The notes under the pieces are model-generated. The model had not been told where the DNA came from. It did not search any database and was given only the letters and a program-made list of their open reading frames with translations. From positions 868,001 to 932,000 of the forward strand of contig CANLCX010000002.1 of the NCBI GenBank assembly GCA_947489315.1: a stretch of DNA of 64,000 bases, given 5' to 3'. The translations under genes were made by a program, and so were the position numbers. Of the stretch, positions 34,034-41,926 are shown piece after piece; position 1 is the first letter of the stretch, and every line of letters starts with the position of its first letter. Source of the DNA: an uncultured Sphingomonadaceae bacterium (GTDB lineage Bacteria > Pseudomonadota > Alphaproteobacteria > Sphingomonadales > Sphingomonadaceae).

Positions 34034-34456
34034 ATGGCGATTTCGGAAGAACAGTTAAAACGATTAGCCGAACAATTGCCAGATGTAAGCCGCGATCCGC
34101 AAGCGGTACGAAACCGAGTAGAAGCCATGGAAAAAGTGCTCGAACGCGCTTTTGTCATTCCCGGAATTAACAAGCCTATTGGTGTCGATTCTCTGGTCGG
34201 GCTCATCCCCGTCGTCGGCGATATCGTCACTGCGGTCATGGGTGCTTATATCGTCTGGGAAGCCCGCAATCTGGGCATGTCCAAATGGCAGCTGACCCGT
34301 ATGGCAACCAATGTCGGCATTGATACCGCTTTGGGAGCAATCCCGCTGGCTGGCGACATATTCGATTTCCTATGGCGCTCCAACAGTCGTAATTTAAAGA
34401 TTATCACAAAGCATCTCGACAAGCATCACCCGGGAACCCGAACGCTTGAGGGTTAG
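34034..34456 (+). CDS. DUF4112 domain-containing protein
   Basis: 140 residues matching DUF4112: LERAFVIPGINKPIGVDSLV, GLIPVVGDIVTAVMGAYIVW and the second repeat-like GAIPLAGDIFDFLWRSN. Two hydrophobic hairpin segments suggest membrane association. Function unknown. I take the ATG at 34034 (GGAGGG just upstream); an ATG at 34004, two bases after the previous stop, is an alternative. It closes a three-gene unit with the binding lipoproteins. Its stop codon overlaps that of the convergent RNase T2 gene. Confidence 0.83.
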   Translation: MAISEEQLKRLAEQLPDVSRDPQAVRNRVEAMEKVLERAFVIPGINKPIGVDSLVGLIPVVGDIVTAVMGAYIVWEARNLGMSKWQLTRMATNVGIDTALGAIPLAGDIFDFLWRSNSRNLKIITKHLDKHHPGTRTLEG

Positions 34457-35187
34457 GCCCCACGCCAGATCTTAACCGGCCTATCATCCTTTAACGCCCT
34501 CATATTTCGTGGGCAACGCTGGGGCCGGAAACTCTTGCCGAGACACAGCCGCACTTCTTCCAGCCAGCCGCGCCGGTTGACTTTTAGCCGTATCATATCG
34601 GCGCCCAGCCCGTCATTCGCCGTCACAAACGCCTCGCGCAGACCCTTGGCCGTCAGAGGTTTGCGCGATAGCCGATCCATATTAGGGAACTCAACCGCAT
34701 CAAACATGATCTTGGAAATCCGGAAATAGGTTTCCGGCCGCTGGGTCATGCAAGTGCCATGCTTGGCCCATTCCTTGGCCATGAGCCGCATCGAGGGTAT
34801 CATGCAGAAATTCCGTTTCACCACCGCTGGCGGCAGCGCCTTGGTTGCGCGGCACCATTGGGGATAGCTCGTGCCCTGCGCGTCCGGCCATAGGCCATGC
34901 AGGATGAAACCAAAGCTGCCGTCATCACCACTGCATTGGGTTTTCTCGCGTGGGCTATCCTTGCGCAGACGGCAAAATTCCGGCGACCAGCTCATCGCTA
35001 GCGTGTAGCCGGCCACGGGCTGGATCCGGCGCGGTTCATTGGCCGGTTTGCTGACCGGTGCGGCGGGCTTGGCCAGCGCTGGCGCACGGCATTGATAGGC
35101 TTGGGCATGGACGGGGGTGACCGCCACCGAGACCAACGCAAATGTAACGGCCAGAACTACCGGTATTTTATGATCCATTGGCTTCAT
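34453..35187 (-). CDS. Secreted ribonuclease T2 family protein
   Basis: 244 residues with a signal peptide (cleavage near VHAQA) and both RNase T2 active-site segments: CAS1 GFILHGLWPDA and CAS2 KEWAKHGTCM, giving the two catalytic His and Glu. Eight or more cysteines suggest disulfides. It is expected to cleave single-stranded RNA in the periplasm or outside the cell. Its start overlaps the end of the upstream membrane-protein gene, linking it to the three-paralog cluster behind it. ATG at 35187 is chosen; 35178 is possible. Confidence 0.92.
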   Translation of the reverse strand: MKPMDHKIPVVLAVTFALVSVAVTPVHAQAYQCRAPALAKPAAPVSKPANEPRRIQPVAGYTLAMSWSPEFCRLRKDSPREKTQCSGDDGSFGFILHGLWPDAQGTSYPQWCRATKALPPAVVKRNFCMIPSMRLMAKEWAKHGTCMTQRPETYFRISKIMFDAVEFPNMDRLSRKPLTAKGLREAFVTANDGLGADMIRLKVNRRGWLEEVRLCLGKSFRPQRCPRNMRALKDDRPVKIWRGA

Positions 35188-35188
35188 C

Positions 35189-35659
35189 TCAATCAAAGAC
35201 CGTATCAATCGACACTTGCTTCTCTTCAACCCATTTGATCGCATCTTTCCGGAACAGAAAATAGGTTGCGACAATATTAAAGACAACGAAAGCCAGATAT
35301 AAAACCGTCAGGGTTTCAGGCCACTCCATATTCTCCCAAACCACGTTCAGCAGGCCAGCATCTTCAAAGGCTGGAATAATAGCCGTGCCAATCTCTGCGA
35401 GCAGAGTGATGACACCCAATCCGGCCAAGATGATTTGCGCCCACCTTGCCCATGATTTCGCCTTTATGGCTATAAAATACCATATTATCAGAGTGATAGC
35501 TATAATCACCAGCCAAAGCAGCATATATATTGACTCGCCCAAATCGATATCAGCTACCCTTGCTTGCCAATTTACATATTCATCGAGCAATTCGAAGCCA
35601 AACGACAGAAAATAAAATCGTTCAAACCAGAGAATGGACTTGGGGCGCGAAAGTTTCAT
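35189..35659 (-). CDS. Four-helix membrane protein of unknown function (paralog 1 of 3)
   Basis: 156 residues with four predicted transmembrane helices. The N-terminus RPKSILWFERFYFLSFGFEL and C-terminus ATYFLFRKDAIKWVEE match the two downstream-numbered paralogs at 35707 and 36225. It differs in a longer acidic loop (PAFEDAGLLNVVWENMEWPE). It abuts the RNase T2 gene and could be translationally coupled to it. I do not recognise the family. Confidence 0.8.
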   Translation of the reverse strand: MKLSRPKSILWFERFYFLSFGFELLDEYVNWQARVADIDLGESIYMLLWLVIIAITLIIWYFIAIKAKSWARWAQIILAGLGVITLLAEIGTAIIPAFEDAGLLNVVWENMEWPETLTVLYLAFVVFNIVATYFLFRKDAIKWVEEKQVSIDTVFD

Positions 35660-35706
35660 GACAGCCGTGACCCTAGCCCCATATCAGCGGCCTGATCTAG
35701 TTGTTT

Positions 35707-36144
35707 TTACGTTACCGTATTTCCCCCAGCAAACCATTGTTTAGCATCGCTCTGGAACAGCATATAAATGGCTCCCGCTTTCAAGGCGAGGATGGTGAAC
35801 AATATGATCACGCCAAGTGTCCGATAATTGTCAATCGTCGCGAGTGACCAGATGACACCGATCAAGAACATGACGATCAGCAGCCATTTCCCAAGACTGT
35901 TCGCCTTGCGTGCTATCTTGTTCCACAGCCACAGGTTGATGAGGAAGGGGAAGGCGATGATGGAATAGGTCGCAAAGGCGTTCATTCCTTCACTGCCGTC
36001 ACCCCGAGACATCACCATCGACCATGTGTCCCAGTTCAGAAAAACATTAAGGGCATTCAGCGCAAGCGCGCCGAGAAAAAGCTGTTCGAACCTGATGATG
36101 GAATTTGGTCGCACTATGGCCTTCGGACTTTGTCTAGAACCCAT
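35707..36144 (-). CDS. Four-helix membrane protein of unknown function (paralog 2 of 3)
   Basis: 145 residues, four predicted helices. It begins with RPNSIIRFEQLFLGALALNA after a short polar leader and ends GAIYMLFQSDAKQWFAGG. Same arrangement as the flanking paralogs. The second loop is polar, and charges concentrate at the ends, so both termini probably face the cytoplasm. Function unknown. Confidence 0.8.
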   Translation of the reverse strand: MGSRQSPKAIVRPNSIIRFEQLFLGALALNALNVFLNWDTWSMVMSRGDGSEGMNAFATYSIIAFPFLINLWLWNKIARKANSLGKWLLIVMFLIGVIWSLATIDNYRTLGVIILFTILALKAGAIYMLFQSDAKQWFAGGNTVT

Positions 36145-36224
36145 ACTTCCCCAGAACGGTCTAGCTAAGGGTTAGACCAAATCCAACCTCTCGCTGCGTC
36201 TTCGTCCGATTGTGTCAAATGCCC

Positions 36225-36650
36225 TCATTCAAAAGTTTTTTCCAGATCCACCGTCTTTTCGCCCGCAAACCATTTTTTGGCGTCGGGACGAAACAGCATA
36301 TAAACAGCGCCTGCTTGCAACGCCATCGAAACCAGAGACGTCACGATAGCGAGCGCGCTCAACTGTCCGAGCGAGAAAGGCACGGAAATCAGACCAATGG
36401 CAAAGAAAACCACAATAATCCATTTCGCCACACCAACCGCTTTGCGTGCCGCCAGAAACCAGAGCAACAGAGAAATACCCAAACCAATGGCCATGGAAAT
36501 GAACATAAAGCCGGATCCCAGCATGGCCGCGTTCGGGTCTGCCTGAAGCAATGCTGTGGCATTATCCCAGTTCAGTGCGTTACCGATCAACCCGACAACC
36601 AGCGAACCGAGATAAAAACGTTCAAATTGAATGATAGATGTTGGCCGCAT
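36225..36650 (-). CDS. Four-helix membrane protein of unknown function (paralog 3 of 3)
   Basis: 141 residues, four predicted helices. N-terminus RPTSIIQFERFYLGSLVVGL and C-terminus GAVYMLFRPDAKKWFAGEK define the shared motifs best. It lies upstream of the other two on the same strand, separated by 80 bases. The nadC stop is 35 bases further upstream, so read-through from nadC is possible. Function unknown. Confidence 0.8.
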   Translation of the reverse strand: MRPTSIIQFERFYLGSLVVGLIGNALNWDNATALLQADPNAAMLGSGFMFISMAIGLGISLLLWFLAARKAVGVAKWIIVVFFAIGLISVPFSLGQLSALAIVTSLVSMALQAGAVYMLFRPDAKKWFAGEKTVDLEKTFE

Positions 36651-36685
36651 GCTAGTCTCCTTGGATATTTCTACCGCAACTTAAC

Positions 36686-37534
36686 TCACACTTGGGTAAA
36701 GTCGAGCCCAATGTCTGCTGCAGGGGCGGACTGAGTCAAACGGCCCACGGAAATAAAATCAACACCAGTATCCGCTTTGTCGAAAATCGTTTCCAACGTC
36801 ACGCCGCCGGATGCCTCTGTCACGACCCGGCCGCCGATCAAGGTCACGGCGCCGCGCAAGGTTGCGGGCTCCATATTATCGAGCAGCAAATGGGTTGCGC
36901 CAGCCGCCAGCGCCGGTTCGATCTGATCGACCCGGTCCACTTCGACGATGATCCTTTCAATCCCGGCATCGACCGCGCGCTTGACCGCTTCGCTGATATT
37001 ACCGGCCACCGCGACATGATTATCCTTGATCATCGCTGCGTCCCACAGGCCCATGCGATGGTTTTGCGCGCCGCCCATGCGGGTGGCATATTTTTCCAGC
37101 ACCCGCAGGCCCGGGATCGTCTTGCGCGTGTCGAGCAGAGTGCAACCCGTGCCCACAATCGCCCGCACATATTCGTTGGTCATGCTGGCAATGCCGGTGA
37201 GATGTTGCACCGTGTTGAGCGCGCTGCGCTCCGCAGTGAGCATCGCACGGCCCTTGCCCTTCAGGCGCATGATGTCGGTGCCGACCTCAACCGCTTCGCC
37301 TTCCTGCACCAAGATTTCGATTTCAACATCGGGGTCGAGCGAACGGAAAAACGCTTCGGCAATCGGCAGGCCAGCGATAACGGCTTCGTGGCGGCTATCC
37401 ATAACGCCGGTAAAAATGGCATCCTCGGGAATCACGGCTTCGGACGTGACATCGCGGCCCGTGGGGCCGAGGTCTTCCTCGAGGGTGGATTGCACGAAGG
37501 CGGGAAGGTCGAAGCGGTCTAAGGTGAAGGTCAT
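36686..37534 (-). CDS. nadC: Nicotinate-nucleotide pyrophosphorylase (carboxylating)
   Basis: 282 residues. Quinolinate phosphoribosyltransferase motifs are seen: NTVQHLTGIASMT, DTRKTIPGLRVLEKYA, GGAQNHRMGLWDAAMIKDNH and TEASGGVTLE. It converts quinolinate and PRPP to nicotinate mononucleotide. The ATG follows the stop of the preceding small gene with no spacer (TAGATG), so translation is probably coupled. nadB is not in the window. Confidence 0.97.
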   Translation of the reverse strand: MTFTLDRFDLPAFVQSTLEEDLGPTGRDVTSEAVIPEDAIFTGVMDSRHEAVIAGLPIAEAFFRSLDPDVEIEILVQEGEAVEVGTDIMRLKGKGRAMLTAERSALNTVQHLTGIASMTNEYVRAIVGTGCTLLDTRKTIPGLRVLEKYATRMGGAQNHRMGLWDAAMIKDNHVAVAGNISEAVKRAVDAGIERIIVEVDRVDQIEPALAAGATHLLLDNMEPATLRGAVTLIGGRVVTEASGGVTLETIFDKADTGVDFISVGRLTQSAPAADIGLDFTQV

Positions 37535-38092
37535 CTACGTTTCAATTTCCATATCGCGAACAATCTTCGCCAATTTTTTAAGGACGGAATTCGATCGCTT
37601 TTCGGCTTCCACTAATTTTTGCTCATAGTCGTTAGCATGCTTCTCACTTACGAATGGCCCTGAAGACTTGTAAGCTCTTTTGTAATCTGCCTCAATTGAA
37701 TTGGCTTGTTGCAAAACATCCCTGAGTTCTTCAAATTCATTGCTGATTTGCGGGAAGTAAACATCAATCAGAAATTCAATTTTCTCAACTTCAACACTTG
37801 ATTTTGTATCGCTATCAATCACGGCATCCAAGGCGGAATTGTAATCCAATAGTCCCCTCATGACCATTGGATAGTGAAAGAAACCAGCTCCAGTCAGCTT
37901 GAACCATTTTTGGAGCAGAATATGAAGTTCTTCGCCTCGTTCTCGATGTGTACTCTCTCTATCATCAGACTTTTTCCAATTTCGCTCAATTTTGCTTCGA
38001 TAATATGCAAAGATGCCAACAAATATTTGAACAGACAGCGCAATCGCGCCGCCGAGAGCGACACCCCAAATTTCTACGGCTGAATTACTCAA
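37535..38092 (-). CDS. Unknown protein with one N-terminal transmembrane helix, inserted between nadA and nadC
   Basis: 185 residues. One transmembrane helix (VALGGAIALSVQIFVGIFAY, about residues 11-30) is followed by a charged, mostly helical region with coiled-coil character near the end (YEQKLVEAEKRSNSVLKKLA). It is visibly more AT-rich and Lys/Ser/Asn-rich than nadA and nadC on either side. Initiation seems to be TTG overlapping the nadA TGA, and its stop touches the nadC ATG. No family recognised. The small-ORF pattern suggests an acquired gene now riding in the operon. Confidence 0.72.
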   Translation of the reverse strand: MSNSAVEIWGVALGGAIALSVQIFVGIFAYYRSKIERNWKKSDDRESTHRERGEELHILLQKWFKLTGAGFFHYPMVMRGLLDYNSALDAVIDSDTKSSVEVEKIEFLIDVYFPQISNEFEELRDVLQQANSIEADYKRAYKSSGPFVSEKHANDYEQKLVEAEKRSNSVLKKLAKIVRDMEIET

Positions 38093-39102
38093 TCCTCATG
38101 CGCCAGATCAGCCGGTCCCAAATCACCCTGCCCCACGGTCGCGCTCGCCATTTCCATCATCTTGTCGATCGATTTACGGGCCTGCAAACGCAGTTCCTCG
38201 TCCATCTCAATACGGGGCTCCAGATCGCGGAGCGCGACATAGAGCTTCTCCATCGTGTTCAGCGCCATATAGGGGCAGATATTGCAATTGCAGTTGCCGT
38301 CCGCGCCAGGTGCACCGATAAAATTCTTTTCCGGGACCGCTTTTTCCATCTGGTGGATGATATGCGGCTCGGTTGCGATGATGATCGTATCGCCTTCAAA
38401 TTCTTTGGCATATTTCAGGATCGCGCTGGTCGAACCGACCATATCGGCATGATCCAAGATATAGGCCGGGCATTCAGGATGAGCCGCCACAGGCGCGCCG
38501 GGATGCTGGGTCTTCAGTTTCAGCAACTCGGTCTCGCTAAACGCTTCATGGACGATACAAACACCGGGCCACAGCAACATGTCGCGGCCGGTTTTCTTGG
38601 CGATATAGCCGCCGAGATGCTTGTCCGGGCCAAAGATGATTTTCTGGTCCAGCGGGATTTGCGAAAGGATATGCTCGGCAGATGAACTGGTCACGATAAT
38701 GTCGGACAGCGCCTTCACCTCGGCGGAGCAGTTAATATAGGTCAGCGCGATATGATCCGGATGTTCGTCGCGAAACGCCTTGAACTTATCGGGTGGGCAG
38801 CTGTCTTCCAGACTGCAGCCCGCGTCCATATCCGGCAGCACGACAATCTTCTCTGGCGACAGGATTTTCGCGGTTTCCGCCATGAATTTCACACCGCAAA
38901 AGGCGATGACATCGGCATCGGTTTCCGCCGCCTTGCGCGATAGTTCGAGGCTATCGCCGACAAAATCGGCAATATCCTGAATTTCCGGCTTCTGGTAATA
39001 ATGGGCGAGGATGATCGCATTGCGTTCTTTACGCAGACGGTGAATTTCTTCGATCACATCTACGCCTGCCAAGCTGCCGCCAATTCCACCACGTGCGTCC
39101 AT
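38089..39102 (-). CDS. nadA: Quinolinate synthase
   Basis: 337 residues. The three [4Fe-4S]-ligand cysteines are seen in YINCSAEVKAL, WPGVCIVHEAF and CNCNICPYM. Other landmarks are ILAHYYQKPEIQDIADFVGD and GPDKHLGGY. It condenses iminoaspartate with dihydroxyacetone phosphate to quinolinate. First gene of the nadA-unknown-nadC unit. The ATG at 39102 is preceded by AAAGGA. Confidence 0.97.
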   Translation of the reverse strand: MDARGGIGGSLAGVDVIEEIHRLRKERNAIILAHYYQKPEIQDIADFVGDSLELSRKAAETDADVIAFCGVKFMAETAKILSPEKIVVLPDMDAGCSLEDSCPPDKFKAFRDEHPDHIALTYINCSAEVKALSDIIVTSSSAEHILSQIPLDQKIIFGPDKHLGGYIAKKTGRDMLLWPGVCIVHEAFSETELLKLKTQHPGAPVAAHPECPAYILDHADMVGSTSAILKYAKEFEGDTIIIATEPHIIHQMEKAVPEKNFIGAPGADGNCNCNICPYMALNTMEKLYVALRDLEPRIEMDEELRLQARKSIDKMMEMASATVGQGDLGPADLAHED

Positions 39103-39156
39103 TGTCTTTTCCTTTAAGTAACTTACCGCGCCTATGCCACGAGGCAGCAGCGAAGA

Positions 39157-40239
39157 TCAATCATCGATGCGGAATTTCATAATCTGCGCTGTCACCGCCT
39201 GATCCGCATCCATCCCACCCAATATATAGTAAGCATCACCTGACTTTACGAGACCGCGATGGTCCATACTGGGTGCCGCCAGCTTGCTGAGCTCTGTCCA
39301 TTGATCGGCCTTCAAATCATAACCGAAAACGCGGTCTGTCGGCTTGGCTGGCACCCCATCATAACCGATGCCGTCATAATTATATGGATTATCACCGCCG
39401 CCAGCAAATAATACAAGGCCGCGATCACCATCTCCCATGGCCGCCATCCGGTAGCGCGGTCCGCCGGGATGGGCTTCCACCGCGCGCCAAGTAATCCGCT
39501 GAGGATCACCCTGATCGATATCACCGCGCCATGCAAAGGGGGCGGCCGCAAATTTGCGCTTTCCGTCGACCAGCCCTGCCACAGCGACACCATCGGTGAT
39601 GATCATGCTGTGATTAGCAAGTCCGCCAGCATGGCCGAATACCGGCTTCCCCGGAAACTCCGTCGCCATGCTCCACGTATCAAATTCTGTATCGTAAAGC
39701 TGCACAAGGCCCACATTGCCCTCATCATGCCAGCCGGACACTAAATAGATATACCGCCCGCGATAGGGCAGCACGACCATGTCATCCACCGGCGTTGGCA
39801 TATCGGCGAGGCGCTTATAGTCATTTGTCTTGGGGTCAAAGGCAAAGACTTCCGGCGTCGAAACTTCATCGCCATTTTCCGCCACGGTATAGCCGCCGAA
39901 CAGATAGATTTTATCCCCTACGGTGACGGCGGAGCTGGCTAGTCGTCCTTCGTTTACCGGTACAGAAGCAATTTCTTCGCAATCCTTGATGCTGATGATG
40001 CAGGCAAAGGCGGCATTGCTAGTATCTTGCCAGGTTTTGCCCGATTTCAGACCGTTAAAGCTATAGAGTGTAGGGCCATCAGGACCTTCGGCCAGCGCCA
40101 CAGCATTGTTGCTGATCGGGATCGGCAGCGCGAATTCCGCTGCGATGGAAATTGGTTGTTCCGCTGGTTCCTGACCGCAAGCGCTTATCGCCGCTATCAT
40201 ACTCAAACCGATCAAGGCCTTGCTCCAAAACTTCATCAT
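39157..40239 (-). CDS. Kelch-repeat beta-propeller lipoprotein
   Basis: 360 residues. The lipoprotein signal ends AAISACG. Several kelch-like blades follow, each with a GG or GD turn and a spaced aromatic, such as KIYLFGGYTV near 105 and YYILGGMDAD near the end, giving a probable six-bladed propeller. Anchored, periplasmic ligand-binding or carbohydrate-processing roles are possible (NanM-like mutarotases share the fold), but none is shown. It overlaps the DUF4230 gene by four bases in a three-gene operon. Confidence 0.78.
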   Translation of the reverse strand: MMKFWSKALIGLSMIAAISACGQEPAEQPISIAAEFALPIPISNNAVALAEGPDGPTLYSFNGLKSGKTWQDTSNAAFACIISIKDCEEIASVPVNEGRLASSAVTVGDKIYLFGGYTVAENGDEVSTPEVFAFDPKTNDYKRLADMPTPVDDMVVLPYRGRYIYLVSGWHDEGNVGLVQLYDTEFDTWSMATEFPGKPVFGHAGGLANHSMIITDGVAVAGLVDGKRKFAAAPFAWRGDIDQGDPQRITWRAVEAHPGGPRYRMAAMGDGDRGLVLFAGGGDNPYNYDGIGYDGVPAKPTDRVFGYDLKADQWTELSKLAAPSMDHRGLVKSGDAYYILGGMDADQAVTAQIMKFRIDD

Positions 40240-40937
40240 TCCGCTCCCTGCTTATCCTTGTCCGCCAGAACATCCTTGATCGATCGGGACACATCCCAGC
40301 GATCATTATTTTTCGTACCGCGTTCAAAATCAAAAAAGGCATCCACCTTGGCATCCAGTCCGGCAGCCCGGAGAGGCAACACAAAGCTGCTTTCCACCGC
40401 CCGCCGCGCGGCATCCCGCGCCAGGCGCATCTGCAGAGGGTTTTTCGCCTGCTTCGCCAATTCCGACACGCCCTTTGTGCGATTGGCCTGATCCAGCGTC
40501 CTTTCCGCATCGGTCAGCGCCATTAATATACCGCCATCATCATAGCTTTGGATACGGTCAATCTGCACCTCTGGCCGGGCAATTTCAATCGGCGGCATCT
40601 CTACCGACAGCGTCCTGGTATCCGCATCCCAGCGGACATTGTCGGCAACTAGCTTCGCCAGATCGACCTCATAGCGCACCGATCCCGGCATGATCAGCGT
40701 CTTGCGCGCGGACAGTCCCATGCGAGTGACGGTGGTTGTGACGGTTGCGTTATAGCTGGCTGAAAAAACCGTCAGCCGGTTTTGCTCGCGCAACCCGTCA
40801 AGGCTAGCGCTGGCGATAGACACGGGATCAGGAGTGAAACTGTTTTCGAACTTCGTCAGCAGCAGCCAGGAAAGCGCGCCCAATATCACCAGCACGCCAG
40901 CCATGATCGCCAAGGGAATGGCGAAGCGGCGGTTCAT
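40236..40937 (-). CDS. DUF4230 domain-containing membrane-anchored protein
   Basis: 233 residues. One N-terminal transmembrane helix (IPLAIMAGVLVILGALSWLL) and a periplasmic DUF4230-type domain (ASYNATVTTTVTR, VRYEVDLAKLVADNVRWD). Function unknown. It overlaps the MBL hydrolase stop and the kelch gene start, so the three are tightly coupled. Confidence 0.85.
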   Translation of the reverse strand: MNRRFAIPLAIMAGVLVILGALSWLLLTKFENSFTPDPVSIASASLDGLREQNRLTVFSASYNATVTTTVTRMGLSARKTLIMPGSVRYEVDLAKLVADNVRWDADTRTLSVEMPPIEIARPEVQIDRIQSYDDGGILMALTDAERTLDQANRTKGVSELAKQAKNPLQMRLARDAARRAVESSFVLPLRAAGLDAKVDAFFDFERGTKNNDRWDVSRSIKDVLADKDKQGAE

Positions 40938-41812
40938 GCGGACATTTTCCAGATATCGCCGTCGACAGCGACAATCTCCCGGTTCTGCAAATCAATCAAA
41001 TGCGCCCGCACCGACTGGCCCGCCGCGCCCTTCAAGCGGGGATCAAGACCCTTGTACATTTGCGTCACCATATCGGGAATGGCAGAAGCTCCGCTTTCCA
41101 GCAGCTTGAGTATCTGGCGCTCACGCTGTTTGCGATGGCCCATCATACCGCGAACCAGTTGCCGCGGCTTGTCGACCTTTTTGCCATGAGCCGGATAATA
41201 GACCTTGTCCTCGCGCTCGTAGATTTTTTGCAGACTAGCCATATAGTCGGCCATATCGCCATCTGGCGGCACGATAACACTGGTCGACCAAGCCATGACG
41301 TGATCGCCGGTAAACATCGCCCCGGATTCCTGCACCGCAAGGCAGAGATGATTGGACGTGTGACCCGGCGTGGCTACGGCCTCTATAGTCCAGCCATCAC
41401 CAGCCAAGGTTTCGCCGTCGACCAATATCCGGTCGGGTTCGTAGGTTTTGTCGAAGCTTTCATCGGACCGCGGGCCATCATCCTGCAAGACCAATGGCGC
41501 GCAACCAATAATCGGCGCGCCGGTGCGCACGGCGAGCGGCTTTGCGGCGGGACTATGATCGCGGTGCGTATGTGTGCACATGATCGCTGTGATCTTCGCG
41601 TCGCCAACCGCTGCCATGATCGCGCCAATATGGTCATCCAGCGCCGGACCCGGGTCGATGACGGCGCGGTCACTCTTATTGCCCACAACATAGGTCTGGG
41701 TGCCGGTATAGGTATAGGGGCTGGGATTGCCAGCTAGCACGCGCGCGACCAGCGGTTCCATCTGTTCGGATAGTCCGGTCGGGAAGCTGCTCGGGTCAAA
41801 TTCTTTGTTCAT
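40934..41812 (-). CDS. MBL-fold metallo-hydrolase, LACTB2/GloB-like with C-terminal winged helix
   Basis: 292 residues. The zinc motif is CTHTHRDHSPAAK, with later ligands at TPGHTSNH, FTGDHVMAW and YYPAHGK. The last 60 residues resemble the winged-helix extension of LACTB2-type enzymes. Candidate reactions are thioester or RNA/phosphodiester hydrolysis; the substrate is not known. The ATG at 41812 is preferred to a TTG two codons earlier. First gene of the MBL-DUF4230-kelch operon. Confidence 0.87.
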   Translation of the reverse strand: MNKEFDPSSFPTGLSEQMEPLVARVLAGNPSPYTYTGTQTYVVGNKSDRAVIDPGPALDDHIGAIMAAVGDAKITAIMCTHTHRDHSPAAKPLAVRTGAPIIGCAPLVLQDDGPRSDESFDKTYEPDRILVDGETLAGDGWTIEAVATPGHTSNHLCLAVQESGAMFTGDHVMAWSTSVIVPPDGDMADYMASLQKIYEREDKVYYPAHGKKVDKPRQLVRGMMGHRKQRERQILKLLESGASAIPDMVTQMYKGLDPRLKGAAGQSVRAHLIDLQNREIVAVDGDIWKMSA

Positions 41813-41926
41813 GGTCAAGATGTGGCATATTCAGGTTATAAAACAACCATGAATATCATCACAAAATCGGGAGCGAACCGCAAATGGGGCCGCTCCCGAT
41901 CTTGTGACGATAGGTTTTAACAGGTT

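Noticed and set aside
36692-37522. 276-codon plus-strand frame opposite nadC
   Set aside because: Exact antisense of a conserved enzyme with codon-phase composition; no recognisable protein.
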